A DNA stretch of 7,382 bases from an uncultured Lachnospiraceae bacterium (GCA_947003375.1 CAMQOJ010000208.1:1-7382); one strand, 5' to 3'; counted from the first letter of the stretch, positions 1 to 6,501 are shown. Program-made: numbers and translations. The notes: generated by a model not told the origin, from the letters alone.

Positions 1-303
1 CCACGCCAGCCCCTCCAGGGTGGGCACCTCCACCAGAGGCTTCCCCAGCGCAAGGCCCAGCCCCTTGGCGGTGGCGGAGCCGATGCGCAGCCCCGTGAAG
101 GAGCCGGGGCCGGAGGCTATGGCTATGGCATCGATGGTGTCCATGTCCAGCTCCACCATGTCCCGCAGCTCCTCCAGCATTGGCAAGAGCGTCTGGGAAT
201 GTGTCTTTTTATAATTCGTGGTGTATTCCGCCACCAATGCATCGTCCTCCACGATAGCCACGCTGGCCACCAGACCGGAACTGTCCATCCCTAATATCTT
301 CAT
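1..303 (-). CDS. tsaB: TsaB, t6A tRNA-modification protein (N-terminal part, cut by window edge)
   Basis: The visible 101 codons encode the N-terminal domain of TsaB, an ASKHA-fold, non-catalytic relative of TsaD. It scaffolds the TsaB-TsaD-TsaE complex that puts threonylcarbamoyl on A37 of ANN-decoding tRNAs in the cytoplasm. Family hallmarks seen are the opening MKILGMDSSG strand, the KKTHSQTLLPML segment (about residues 32-43) and the SGPGSFTGLRIG motif (about 67-78). The ATG at 301-303 follows a good ribosome binding site (GGAAGG, about six bases upstream). It lies 38 bases downstream of the tsaE stop codon and is probably co-transcribed with it. The C-terminal half is outside the window, so intactness cannot be judged. 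Identification is firm because tsaE is adjacent and the SGPGSFTGLR block is diagnostic of the family. Confidence 0.95.
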   Translation of the reverse strand, partial: MKILGMDSSGLVASVAIVEDDALVAEYTTNYKKTHSQTLLPMLEELRDMVELDMDTIDAIAIASGPGSFTGLRIGSATAKGLGLALGKPLVEVPTLEGLAW

Positions 304-341
304 ATCTTCCTTCCCTTTACGTCCTCTGACAGCACATCCAA

Positions 342-824
342 TCACCTGGAAAATCTTTTCACATGAATGCGTCTGTAGTCGAAGCCTTTTTCCAGATCCT
401 TTTCTATGGTCACCTGTATGGAATCCTCCGGCAGGATCTCCTCTATCAGATTGGCCCACTCTATGAGGCAGACTCCCTCCCCGTAAAAGCAGTCCTCATA
501 GCCGATCTCCTCCATCTCCTCCACATCCGCGATGCGGTAGACGTCAAAATGGTAGAATGGCAGCCTGCCGTCCTCATATACCTGTAATATCGTAAAGGTA
601 GGGCTGTTCACGGGGCCTTCCACGCCCAGGCCTCTGGCGAATCCCTGGGTGAACACGGTCTTGCCCACGCCCAGGTCCCCGGTCAGGGTATAGACCTGGC
701 CCGGCGCGCATATCTCTCCCAGACACTGCCCCAGCGCGGCCGTGTCCGCTGCGGACCGGGACTCCAGAACCGCCGTCTTATCTGTATCAAGTTCTTCTAT
801 TATCTTTTTTACGTCTATATCCAT
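342..824 (-). CDS. tsaE: TsaE, P-loop ATPase for tRNA t6A modification
   Basis: This 160-residue protein matches the usual TsaE length (about 150-160). TsaE is the ATPase that binds TsaB-TsaD and is needed for repeated cycles of t6A synthesis. Visible motifs are Walker A GDLGVGKT (residues 49-56), SPTF (74-77), HFDVYR (92-97) and IEWA (121-124), all in the family order. I chose the ATG at 822-824 because AGGGA lies just upstream at suitable spacing. An in-frame ATG at 872 would add 16 residues of arginine- and glycine-rich sequence with no good ribosome binding site. The gene sits 155 bases after the YcxB-like gene; I see no gene or convincing terminator in that gap. tsaB follows after 38 bases. 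The tsaE-tsaB order is common in Firmicutes. Confidence 0.95.
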   Translation of the reverse strand: MDIDVKKIIEELDTDKTAVLESRSAADTAALGQCLGEICAPGQVYTLTGDLGVGKTVFTQGFARGLGVEGPVNSPTFTILQVYEDGRLPFYHFDVYRIADVEEMEEIGYEDCFYGEGVCLIEWANLIEEILPEDSIQVTIEKDLEKGFDYRRIHVKRFSR

Positions 825-979
825 TCGTTTCCCTGTCTGTCCGAAGCCGTGGCCTGTGCGGACGTGCGGCATCGTGCCCGCCCGCTTCCGCCTTGCAGTT
901 TATTTCTAGCCCGTGCCCTGTCCCTCTGTGCTCCGCCGTCCCGCGGCCTGTCTCCCTCTTCCCTGCTGCCCAGAAAGCC

Positions 980-1456
980 TCAGGCGCGTATCTTCACCTT
1001 GGCCGGGGGCATGTGGGTGGAAATCATCTCAATCACCGCCGCCTGCCGGTCTCCCAACTGGCGTCTGGGGAAAATCGTCCCATTGACGGGCGAGGTGTAG
1101 AGGATAATGCTCCGGCCGGTGGACACCGCCTTGTGCATGTATTCCCATGCCATCTTCTCCTGGGCATCCCCCTGGGAGATGGTCAGTCCCTCGTCGTCCA
1201 AAGTATAGTGAAGCGGCTCCTGGAATGCGGCATTGGAGAGAATCTGGCTCCTGCTCCTCAAAAAAAGCGTCCATGGCAGATAGAGCAGCATCACCAGCCC
1301 CAGAACGATGAAAATCCACTGCTTCGTGGCCAGGGCGAACAGAATCAGAACCCCGCCGAAAGCGCTGCCCAGGATGCCCGCCGGGCTGTTGTAGGAATGC
1401 CGCAGCATGTAGTCGTATAAATCCCCTGCTTCTATCTTGATGGTCAGTTCCAGCAT
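980..1456 (-). CDS. Small two-helix membrane protein, YcxB-like
   Basis: The product is a 158-residue membrane protein. Residues 1-24 form a hydrophilic start (MLELTIKIEAGDLYDYMLRH), followed by two close hydrophobic helices at about 25-42 and 46-66, then a soluble, beta-rich domain (about 70-158). This layout, with the motif LHYTLDDEGLTIS (82-94) and the later segments AWEYMHKAV (103-111) and FPRRQL (129-134), resembles the YcxB-like family, whose function is unknown. The ATG at 1454-1456 is preceded by a strong AGGAG. A longer in-frame start at 1546 would run back through an intrinsic terminator and is unlikely. It lies between ribU and tsaE but is separated from ribU by that terminator. 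No catalytic residues are recognisable. The family call is from memory of its layout and is moderately secure; a role cannot be assigned. Confidence 0.7.
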   Translation of the reverse strand: MLELTIKIEAGDLYDYMLRHSYNSPAGILGSAFGGVLILFALATKQWIFIVLGLVMLLYLPWTLFLRSRSQILSNAAFQEPLHYTLDDEGLTISQGDAQEKMAWEYMHKAVSTGRSIILYTSPVNGTIFPRRQLGDRQAAVIEMISTHMPPAKVKIRA

Positions 1457-1502
1457 ACTTCTCCTCTGCCGCCCGAAATCGGCCTGTCGCATTTTATTCC
1501 AC

Positions 1503-1531
1503 GAAAAAGCACCCACAGAGCAGGTGCTTTT
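1503..1531 (-). terminator. Intrinsic terminator after ribU
   Basis: Read on the minus strand, the arm AAAAGCACC (1523-1531) pairs perfectly with GGTGCTTTT (1505-1513) around a nine-base loop, and the 3' arm runs into a T tract ending in CG. It lies about 50 bases past the ribU stop and ahead of the YcxB-like gene, so it most likely ends the ribU transcript. Because the stem is flanked by A and T runs on both sides, it could also stop transcription from the opposite strand. Confidence 0.85.
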
Positions 1532-1544
1532 GTGTCCATCTGTC

Positions 1545-1573
1545 ATTTTACTCTAAAAATCCGAAAAAAGCAA
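1545..1573 (-). promoter_or_regulatory. Possible promoter between ribU and the YcxB-like gene
   Basis: On the minus strand TTGCTT (1568-1573) is followed by a 17-base spacer and TAAAAT (1545-1550). The -35 block and spacer length are the same as in the better promoter ahead of the FMN riboswitch. A start near 1538 would be followed almost at once by the terminator at 1503-1531, so long transcripts would need read-through. A second TAAAAT at 1491-1496, past the terminator, has only a poor -35. Either could serve the YcxB-like gene; the evidence is weak. Confidence 0.35.
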
Positions 1574-1579
1574 GAAATT

Positions 1580-2347
1580 TTACTGCAGCCGTCCCGCAAT
1601 GCGGCGAATCTCAGCCGTATCCTGTCCGGCTTTGATGATGGGGCTCAGAGGTTTGTAGATCAGCAGCGTCACCAGGGACACGCCGGCTCCCTTAATCAGG
1701 TTCAGGGGCGCCACGCAGGCCACCACGAAGCTGATGATGCCGCCTTCCGCCAGCGGATTCACGGCGCTGCCCATCTCCAGCAGGCTCTCCAGGGGCATGC
1801 CGTAGAGCTTGGAGAACGCCGGAAGGAGATAGACGGCGTTGAAGGCGGTGCCAAACACGGTGAGGATGGCGGTGCCGACGGCGCAGGCCGCGATCGCCGT
1901 CTTCCTGCTCTTATGGAAGGCATAGATGGCGGAGGCGGGCAGGATGAAGCTGCAGCCGATGACGAAGTTTGCCAGGTCGCCCACGAAGGCCGTGGAAGTC
2001 CCCTTGATGAAGAGCTTCAGCAGAATCTTGATGAACTCCATCATCACCCCTGCCGCCGGGCCGAAAGCGAACGCTCCCACCAGAATGGGCAGCTCGCTGA
2101 AGTCCAGCTTGTAGAAGCCGGGGGCGAAGGGCAGCGGGAAGTCGAACAGATGCAGGATCATGGCGATGGCGGAGAACATGCCGATCATGGCCAGCTTCCT
2201 GGTGGTGAAGACCGGCCCTGTCACGCCGTTCTTTTTCCCGGCTGTCTTTTCAAGCAGCAGCGCCGCCAGGAATACCAGCACGATGATCATAAAGAAGCTC
2301 AGTACGTACATGGCGTTCTCCGCCACATTTTGCAACAATTCATTCAT
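1580..2347 (-). CDS. ribU: RibU, riboflavin-binding S component of an ECF transporter
   Basis: This 255-residue integral membrane protein binds riboflavin from outside the cell and works with the shared ECF module (EcfA, EcfA', EcfT), which is not in the window. The RibU/FmnP signature is clear: FAPGFYKLDFSELPILVGAFAFG (about 74-96), EFIKILLKLFIKG (104-116) and VGDLANFVIG (122-131). Several hydrophobic helices follow, up to about residue 235. The FMN riboswitch in the leader independently supports a riboflavin role. I chose the ATG at 2345-2347 because GGAGG (2357-2361) precedes it. The longer frame from 2464 would translate through the leader terminator. It carries an extra hydrophobic helix at about 10-32, ahead of the usual six-helix core, and is longer than the roughly 190-210 residues of well-known RibU proteins. 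The gene forms its own unit between the leader promoter and the terminator at 1503-1531. Confidence 0.93.
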   Translation of the reverse strand: MNELLQNVAENAMYVLSFFMIIVLVFLAALLLEKTAGKKNGVTGPVFTTRKLAMIGMFSAIAMILHLFDFPLPFAPGFYKLDFSELPILVGAFAFGPAAGVMMEFIKILLKLFIKGTSTAFVGDLANFVIGCSFILPASAIYAFHKSRKTAIAACAVGTAILTVFGTAFNAVYLLPAFSKLYGMPLESLLEMGSAVNPLAEGGIISFVVACVAPLNLIKGAGVSLVTLLIYKPLSPIIKAGQDTAEIRRIAGRLQ

Positions 2348-2413
2348 TTTACTTTTCCTCCACTTTTCTAAAGATTGTTTTGGAAAATTCTTCCTCTGCG
2401 CGGGCCTGCGCAT

Positions 2414-2443
2414 GAAAAAGCCCCGAACCGTGACGATTCGGGG
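2414..2443 (-). terminator. Riboswitch-controlled intrinsic terminator in the ribU leader
   Basis: On the minus strand CCCCGAA (2437-2443) pairs with TTCGGGG (2421-2427). Two more inner G-C pairs form around a TCA loop with one mismatch, and the stem is followed by CTTTTTC (2414-2420). It lies about 90 bases after the FMN aptamer and about 65 bases before the ribU start, where an expression platform is expected. This implies that FMN binding favours termination. The 5' arm lies in a run of eight C bases (2440-2447). Confidence 0.9.
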
Positions 2444-2534
2444 GGGGTTTCCATACCTCTGCACACAGGATGTACTTCCAGGGCAGCCTGCTGCAGCCAG
2501 GACATGCCGCCTGAAATAAACCTGTGACAGATAC

Positions 2535-2707
2535 TTCTTCTTTCATCCAGACTTTACTGTTGGTTCCGGACTTTCACCGAATCAGCCGTGGCGGGCCTGG
2601 GCGCTTTGCCCTTCGCCTGTCACGGGTCGCGGACTATACCGCCAGTAGGGAATTCCGCCTACGGGACATGCATACGCATCCCGCAGAGGTCACCCGACCC
2701 CGAAGAA
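2535..2707 (-). promoter_or_regulatory. FMN riboswitch (RFN element)
   Basis: The minus-strand leader holds the conserved RFN blocks in order. They are TTCTTCGGGGTCGGGTGA (5' end), AATTCCC then CTGGCGGTATAGTCCGCGACCC, GCTGATTCGGTGAAAGTCCGG, AACCAACAGTAAAGTCTGG, and ATGAAAGAAGAA at the 3' end. The closing helix P1 is TTCTTC (2702-2707) with GAAGAA (2535-2540), and GGGTC pairs with GACCC inside it. It senses FMN and here must control ribU, the next gene, through the terminator at 2414-2443. One feature is unusual: about 35 bases (2655-2689) forming their own hairpin sit between the conserved TGA and AATTCCC. Limits at both ends are set by the P1 pairing and are accurate to a few bases. Confidence 0.96.
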
Positions 2708-2730
2708 TTTTCGTTTATTTGACAAAATCC

Positions 2731-2759
2731 ATTATAGTCCTGTCCGCCGAAAAAAGCAA
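2731..2759 (-). promoter_or_regulatory. Promoter of the FMN riboswitch-ribU unit
   Basis: On the minus strand TTGCTT (2754-2759), a 17-base spacer and a perfect TATAAT (2731-2736) form a sigma-A-type promoter. Transcription should start near 2724, about 17 bases before the aptamer. The -35 lies only eight bases past the stop codon of the upstream ABC transporter gene. No GC-rich terminator is visible between them, so some read-through from the efflux operon into the riboswitch leader is possible. Confidence 0.8.
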
Positions 2760-2766
2760 GGATTTT

Positions 2767-4719
2767 TTACACGGTGACCGCATTTCCAGTATAGAGCTGG
2801 TAATACTTCCCCTTCTGCTCCATGAGCTCATCGTGGGTGCCCCGCTCGATGATGCGGCCCTGCTCCAGCACGATGATGCAGTCGCTGTTGCGCACCGTGG
2901 AGAGCCTGTGGGCGATGACGAAGTTCGTCCGGCCCTTCATCAGCGCGTCCATGCCCTGCTGCACCAGCTTCTCCGTCCTGGTGTCGATGGAGCTGGTGGC
3001 CTCGTCCAGGATCAGTACCGGGGGATCCGCGATGGCGGCCCTGGCGATGGCAAGGAGCTGCCTCTGGCCCTGGCTTAAGTTGGCCCCGTCCCCGTGGAGC
3101 ATGGTGTCATAGCCGTCCGGGAGCCTTACGATGAACCCGTGGGCATTGGCCAGCACCGCCGCCTTCTTCACCTCGGAGTCCGTGGCGTCCATCTTGCCGT
3201 AGCGGATGTTCTCCATGACGGTGCCGGTGAACAGGTGGGTGTCCTGGAGCACGATTCCCAGGGAGCGCCGCAGATCCGCCTTTTTGATCTTGTTCACGTT
3301 GATATTGTCGTACCGTATCTTTCCATCCTGAATATCGTAGAAACGATTGATCAGGTTGGTGATGGTCGTCTTGCCCGCGCCGGTGGCCCCTACGAACGCT
3401 ATCTTCTGGCCAGGCTTTGCATGGAGCACGATGTCGTGCAGGATCATCTTGTCGTCATTGTAGCCGAAATCCACGCCGTCGAACACCACGTCCCCGGTGA
3501 GCTCCACATAGGTGGTGGTATTGTCCGCCTTATGGTAATGCTTCCAGGCCCAGAGCCCCGTGCGCTCCTTGCTCTCCCTCAGCTCGCCGTCCGCGCCCCG
3601 CACGGCGTTCACCAGCTCCACGTAGCCCTCGTCCACCTCCGGCTTCTCGTCCATGAGCTTAAAAATCCTGTCCGCGCCGGCCAGGGCCATGATGATGCTG
3701 TTGAACTGCATGCTCACCTGGTTGATGGGCATGTTGAAGGATTTGTTGAAGTTCAGGAAGCTGGCCAGGCCTCCCAAAGTCAGGCCGGACACGCCCGTGA
3801 TGGCCAGGATGCCGCCCACCACGGCGCAGACCACATAGCTTAAGTTCCCCAGCTGGGCGTTCACCGGCATCATGATGTTGGCGAAGCGGTTGGCCTGGTA
3901 GGCGCTCTCGAAGAGCTGGTCGTTGAGCTCGTTGAACTGCTTCAGGCTCTCCTGCTCATGGCAGAACACCTTCACCACCTTCTGGCCGGTCATGGTCTCC
4001 TCCACACAGCCGTTCACCGCGCCGATGGCCTTCTGCTGGGCCAGGAAATACCGGCTGCTCAGGCCCCCGATTTTCTTGGTGGCCACCAGCATGATGCCCA
4101 CCATCAGCAAAGTCACCAAAGTCAGCGGGATGTCCAGCACCAGCATGCAGGCGAAGACGCTGACCACGGTGATGGCGCTGTTGATGATCTGGGGGATGCT
4201 CTGGCTGATCATCTGGCGCAGGGTGTCGATGTCGTTGGTGTACATGGACATGATGTCGCCGTGGGCGTGGGTGTCGAAATATTTAATAGGAAGGGACTCC
4301 ATCTTGCCGAACATGTCATTGCGGATGTTCCGCAGGGTCCCCTGCCCGATGTTGATCAGGATCCTGGACTGGGTGAAGGACGCGACGACGCCCAGGGCGT
4401 AGAAGCATGCCACTTTGACGATGGCTCCCTGCAGCGGCCCGAAGTCCGGATTCTCCCTGCCGATAAGCGGCAGGATGTAGGAATCGATCAGGGTCCGCAT
4501 GAACATGGTTCCCTGCAGGCTGGAGTACACGGTGGCCACGATGCACAGCACCACCACGATCCATCCCGCCGCGTAATCCTTCAATGTATAGCCCATGACC
4601 CGCCTGAACAGCTTTCCGGGGTTCTCTATCTTGGGCCTGGGGCCTCTGGGGCCTCTCGGGCCGCCGGGTCCATGGCCGCCCGGGCCTTTATTCATATTCT
4701 GGTTCTTCTCTGCTGCCAT
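2767..4719 (-). CDS. ABC exporter half-transporter, catalytic-site subunit of a heterodimer
   Basis: This 650-residue protein has a transmembrane domain (about 50-345, six helices) fused to a nucleotide-binding domain (about 408-640), the layout of a type I exporter. ATPase motifs are Walker A GATGAGKT (444-451), Q-loop Gln492, signature LSQGQ (548-552), Walker B VLILDEA (568-574) with catalytic Glu573, and H-loop His604. It therefore supplies the working Walker A/B site of a heterodimer with the upstream 579-residue protein. Two additions stand out: a Gly/Pro/Arg-rich N-terminal tail (residues 11-30) and a charged insert of roughly 40 residues (about 366-408) between the domains. The ATG at 4717-4719 follows AGGAGG (4730-4735). 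The gene starts 42 bases after the partner's stop codon. The MarR-ABC-ABC context suggests multidrug or toxic-compound export; the actual substrate cannot be read from sequence. Confidence 0.93.
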   Translation of the reverse strand: MAAEKNQNMNKGPGGHGPGGPRGPRGPRPKIENPGKLFRRVMGYTLKDYAAGWIVVVLCIVATVYSSLQGTMFMRTLIDSYILPLIGRENPDFGPLQGAIVKVACFYALGVVASFTQSRILINIGQGTLRNIRNDMFGKMESLPIKYFDTHAHGDIMSMYTNDIDTLRQMISQSIPQIINSAITVVSVFACMLVLDIPLTLVTLLMVGIMLVATKKIGGLSSRYFLAQQKAIGAVNGCVEETMTGQKVVKVFCHEQESLKQFNELNDQLFESAYQANRFANIMMPVNAQLGNLSYVVCAVVGGILAITGVSGLTLGGLASFLNFNKSFNMPINQVSMQFNSIIMALAGADRIFKLMDEKPEVDEGYVELVNAVRGADGELRESKERTGLWAWKHYHKADNTTTYVELTGDVVFDGVDFGYNDDKMILHDIVLHAKPGQKIAFVGATGAGKTTITNLINRFYDIQDGKIRYDNINVNKIKKADLRRSLGIVLQDTHLFTGTVMENIRYGKMDATDSEVKKAAVLANAHGFIVRLPDGYDTMLHGDGANLSQGQRQLLAIARAAIADPPVLILDEATSSIDTRTEKLVQQGMDALMKGRTNFVIAHRLSTVRNSDCIIVLEQGRIIERGTHDELMEQKGKYYQLYTGNAVTV

Positions 4720-4761
4720 ATGTCATATACCTCCTGTCGTACCGCACTGTGTACACGCCCT

Positions 4762-6501
4762 TTATTTTTCATCGAAATCCCCGCTGCCGCTCATCTGGGC
4801 CTCATAGACTTCCCTGTAGATCTCGTTGGTCTCCAGCAGCTCCTCATGGGAGGCGAATCCGTCGATCTGCCCGTCATGCATGACGATGATTTTGTCCGCA
4901 TGCTCCACGCTGGAAATCCTCTGGGCGATGATCAGCTTGGTGGTGCCCGGGATGGCCTGGGCGAAAGCCTGCCTGATTTTGGCATCCGTGGCCGTGTCCA
5001 CCGCGCTGGTGGAGTCGTCCAGGATCAGGATCTTCGGCTTTTTCAATAAAGCCCTGGCGATGCAGAGCCTCTGCTTCTGGCCCCCGGATACGTTCGTGCC
5101 GCCCTGTTCTATGTAGGTATTGTACCCCTCGGGCATCTTCCGTATGAATTCGTCGGCACAGGCCAGCTCGCAGGCATGCCTGCACTGCTCCTCCGTGGCG
5201 TCCTTGTCTCCCCAGCGCAGGTTCTCCAGGATGGTGCCGGAGAAGAGCACATTGTTCTGCAGCACCACGGCCACCTGATTCCGCAGGACCTCACAGTCAT
5301 ACGCCTTCACGTCCACGCCGCCCACCAGCAGCCGTCCCTCTGTCACATCGTACAGTCTGCTGATCAGGTTCACCAGGCTGGACTTGGCGCTTCCGGTGCC
5401 GCCGATGATGCCTATGGTCTCGCCGGACCCGATCTCCAGGTTCACGTCCTTCAGCACAGGCGTTTTGGCATCCTTCTTATAGCTGAAAGAGACATTTTCG
5501 AAGACGATGCTGCCGTCCTTCACATCCGTGACGGGATTCTCGGGATCGGTCAGGTCGGCCTTCTCCTCCAGCACCTCGCAGATACGCCTGGCGCTGGCCG
5601 CGGACATGGTCATCATGACGAAGATCATGGAGAGCATCATCAGGCTCATGAGGATGTTCATGCAGTAGGTCAGCATGCTCATCAGCTGTCCCGTGGTCAG
5701 GGCGTCCTGTACGATCATGTGGGCCCCTGTCCAGCTGATCAGCAGGATACAGGCGTACACCGTGAAGTTCATCACCGGGTTGTTCCAGATGACGATGCTC
5801 TCCGCCTTACAGAATATCTTATACAGGTTGCCGCTGGCCGTCCTGAATTTCTCTACCTCATAGTCCTCCCGCACATAGGCCTTCACCACCCGGATGGCGG
5901 AGACGTTTTCCTGTACGCTTTCATTCAATGCATCGTACTTCGGGAAAGCCTGTTTGAAGTGCTGGGTAGCCTGGCTGACGATGAGGCCCAGCGCGCAGCC
6001 CAGGAGGATCACCGCCACCAGGTAGATGCTGGCAAGCCTGGGGCTGATGAAGAAGGACATGGCCATGGCGCAGATCAGGCTGGCCGGGGCCCGCATGCAC
6101 ATCCGCAGCATCATCTGGTAGGCGTTCTGGATGTTGGTCACGTCCGTGGTGAGCCTGGTCACCAGGCCCGAGGTGCTGAACTTGTCGATGTTGGAGAAGC
6201 TGAAGGTCTGTATGTTCTCGTACATGGCCTTCCTCAGGTTCCTGGCATAGCCTGCGGAGGCCCTGGAGCCGAACTGCCCGCCCAGGATGCCGAAGGTCAG
6301 GCTGAACAGCGCCGTCACGATCATCAGCACGCCGATCAGATAGATATGGTTCATGTTCCCCGCCTGCACGCCGTCGTCGATGATCGACGCCATGAGCAGC
6401 GGGATGATGGTCTCCATGATCACTTCCCCTATCATGAAGACCGGGGTCAGGATGGAATCTTTCTTGAATTCCCTGATGTGGGCCCCAAGTGTCTTTAACA
6501 T
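4762..6501 (-). CDS. ABC exporter half-transporter, degenerate-site subunit of a heterodimer
   Basis: This 579-residue type I ABC exporter half has six transmembrane helices (about 16-298) and a nucleotide-binding domain (about 332-570). Its motifs are altered: Walker A reads GGTGSAKS (367-374) with Ala372 where the last Gly is usual, Walker B ILILDD (491-496) has Asp496 for the catalytic Glu, and the H-loop has Gln527 for His (IAQR). The signature VSGGQ (471-475) and Q-loop Gln415 are intact. This matches the non-hydrolysing partner in heterodimeric exporters such as the TM287/288 and BmrCD types, so it should pair with the 650-residue product downstream. The ATG at 6499-6501 follows AGGAAG about ten bases upstream. 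It begins 56 bases after the MarR-family gene. Altered residues are at conserved positions and the reading frame is intact, so this is not a decaying gene. Confidence 0.93.
   Translation of the reverse strand: MLKTLGAHIREFKKDSILTPVFMIGEVIMETIIPLLMASIIDDGVQAGNMNHIYLIGVLMIVTALFSLTFGILGGQFGSRASAGYARNLRKAMYENIQTFSFSNIDKFSTSGLVTRLTTDVTNIQNAYQMMLRMCMRAPASLICAMAMSFFISPRLASIYLVAVILLGCALGLIVSQATQHFKQAFPKYDALNESVQENVSAIRVVKAYVREDYEVEKFRTASGNLYKIFCKAESIVIWNNPVMNFTVYACILLISWTGAHMIVQDALTTGQLMSMLTYCMNILMSLMMLSMIFVMMTMSAASARRICEVLEEKADLTDPENPVTDVKDGSIVFENVSFSYKKDAKTPVLKDVNLEIGSGETIGIIGGTGSAKSSLVNLISRLYDVTEGRLLVGGVDVKAYDCEVLRNQVAVVLQNNVLFSGTILENLRWGDKDATEEQCRHACELACADEFIRKMPEGYNTYIEQGGTNVSGGQKQRLCIARALLKKPKILILDDSTSAVDTATDAKIRQAFAQAIPGTTKLIIAQRISSVEHADKIIVMHDGQIDGFASHEELLETNEIYREVYEAQMSGSGDFDEK

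Noticed and set aside
825..872. Longer TsaE start at 872
   Set aside because: No ribosome binding site and atypical added residues; the start at 824 gives the usual family length.
1457..1546. Longer start for the YcxB-like protein at 1546
   Set aside because: It spans the intrinsic terminator at 1503-1531, whereas the start at 1456 has AGGAG just upstream.
1532..2371. Long plus-strand open frame of 279 codons opposite ribU
   Set aside because: Composition is rich in His, Gln, Gly and Asp, typical of the antisense of a GC-rich gene; it runs opposite a clear RibU protein and across the ribU terminator.
2348..2464. Longer RibU start at 2464
   Set aside because: It would translate through the leader terminator; the start at 2347 has a clear GGAGG.
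2349..2546. Minus-strand 65-codon open frame in the ribU leader (possible leader peptide)
   Set aside because: Its ATG lies inside the conserved 3' end of the FMN aptamer, no good ribosome binding site precedes it, and it runs through the terminator. The riboswitch explains the region fully.
2747..2767. A6...T6 hairpin after the 650-residue ABC gene as a terminator
   Set aside because: The stem is only A-T pairs, so it is too weak to call; the block is better explained as the -35 region of the ribU promoter.
4749..4756. GTGTACAC palindrome between the two ABC genes
   Set aside because: Only eight bases, lacks the GTTAG/CTAAC arms of the operators, and is expected by chance.
3958..6498. Plus-strand open frames of 363 and 440 codons (3958-5049 and 5176-6498)
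   Set aside because: Both are antisense shadows of the two ABC exporter genes, with His/Gly/Asp/Gln-rich translations and no recognisable domain.
4762..6501. Degenerate ATPase motifs as a sign of a decaying gene
   Set aside because: The frame is intact and the substitutions match the known degenerate site of heterodimeric ABC exporters.
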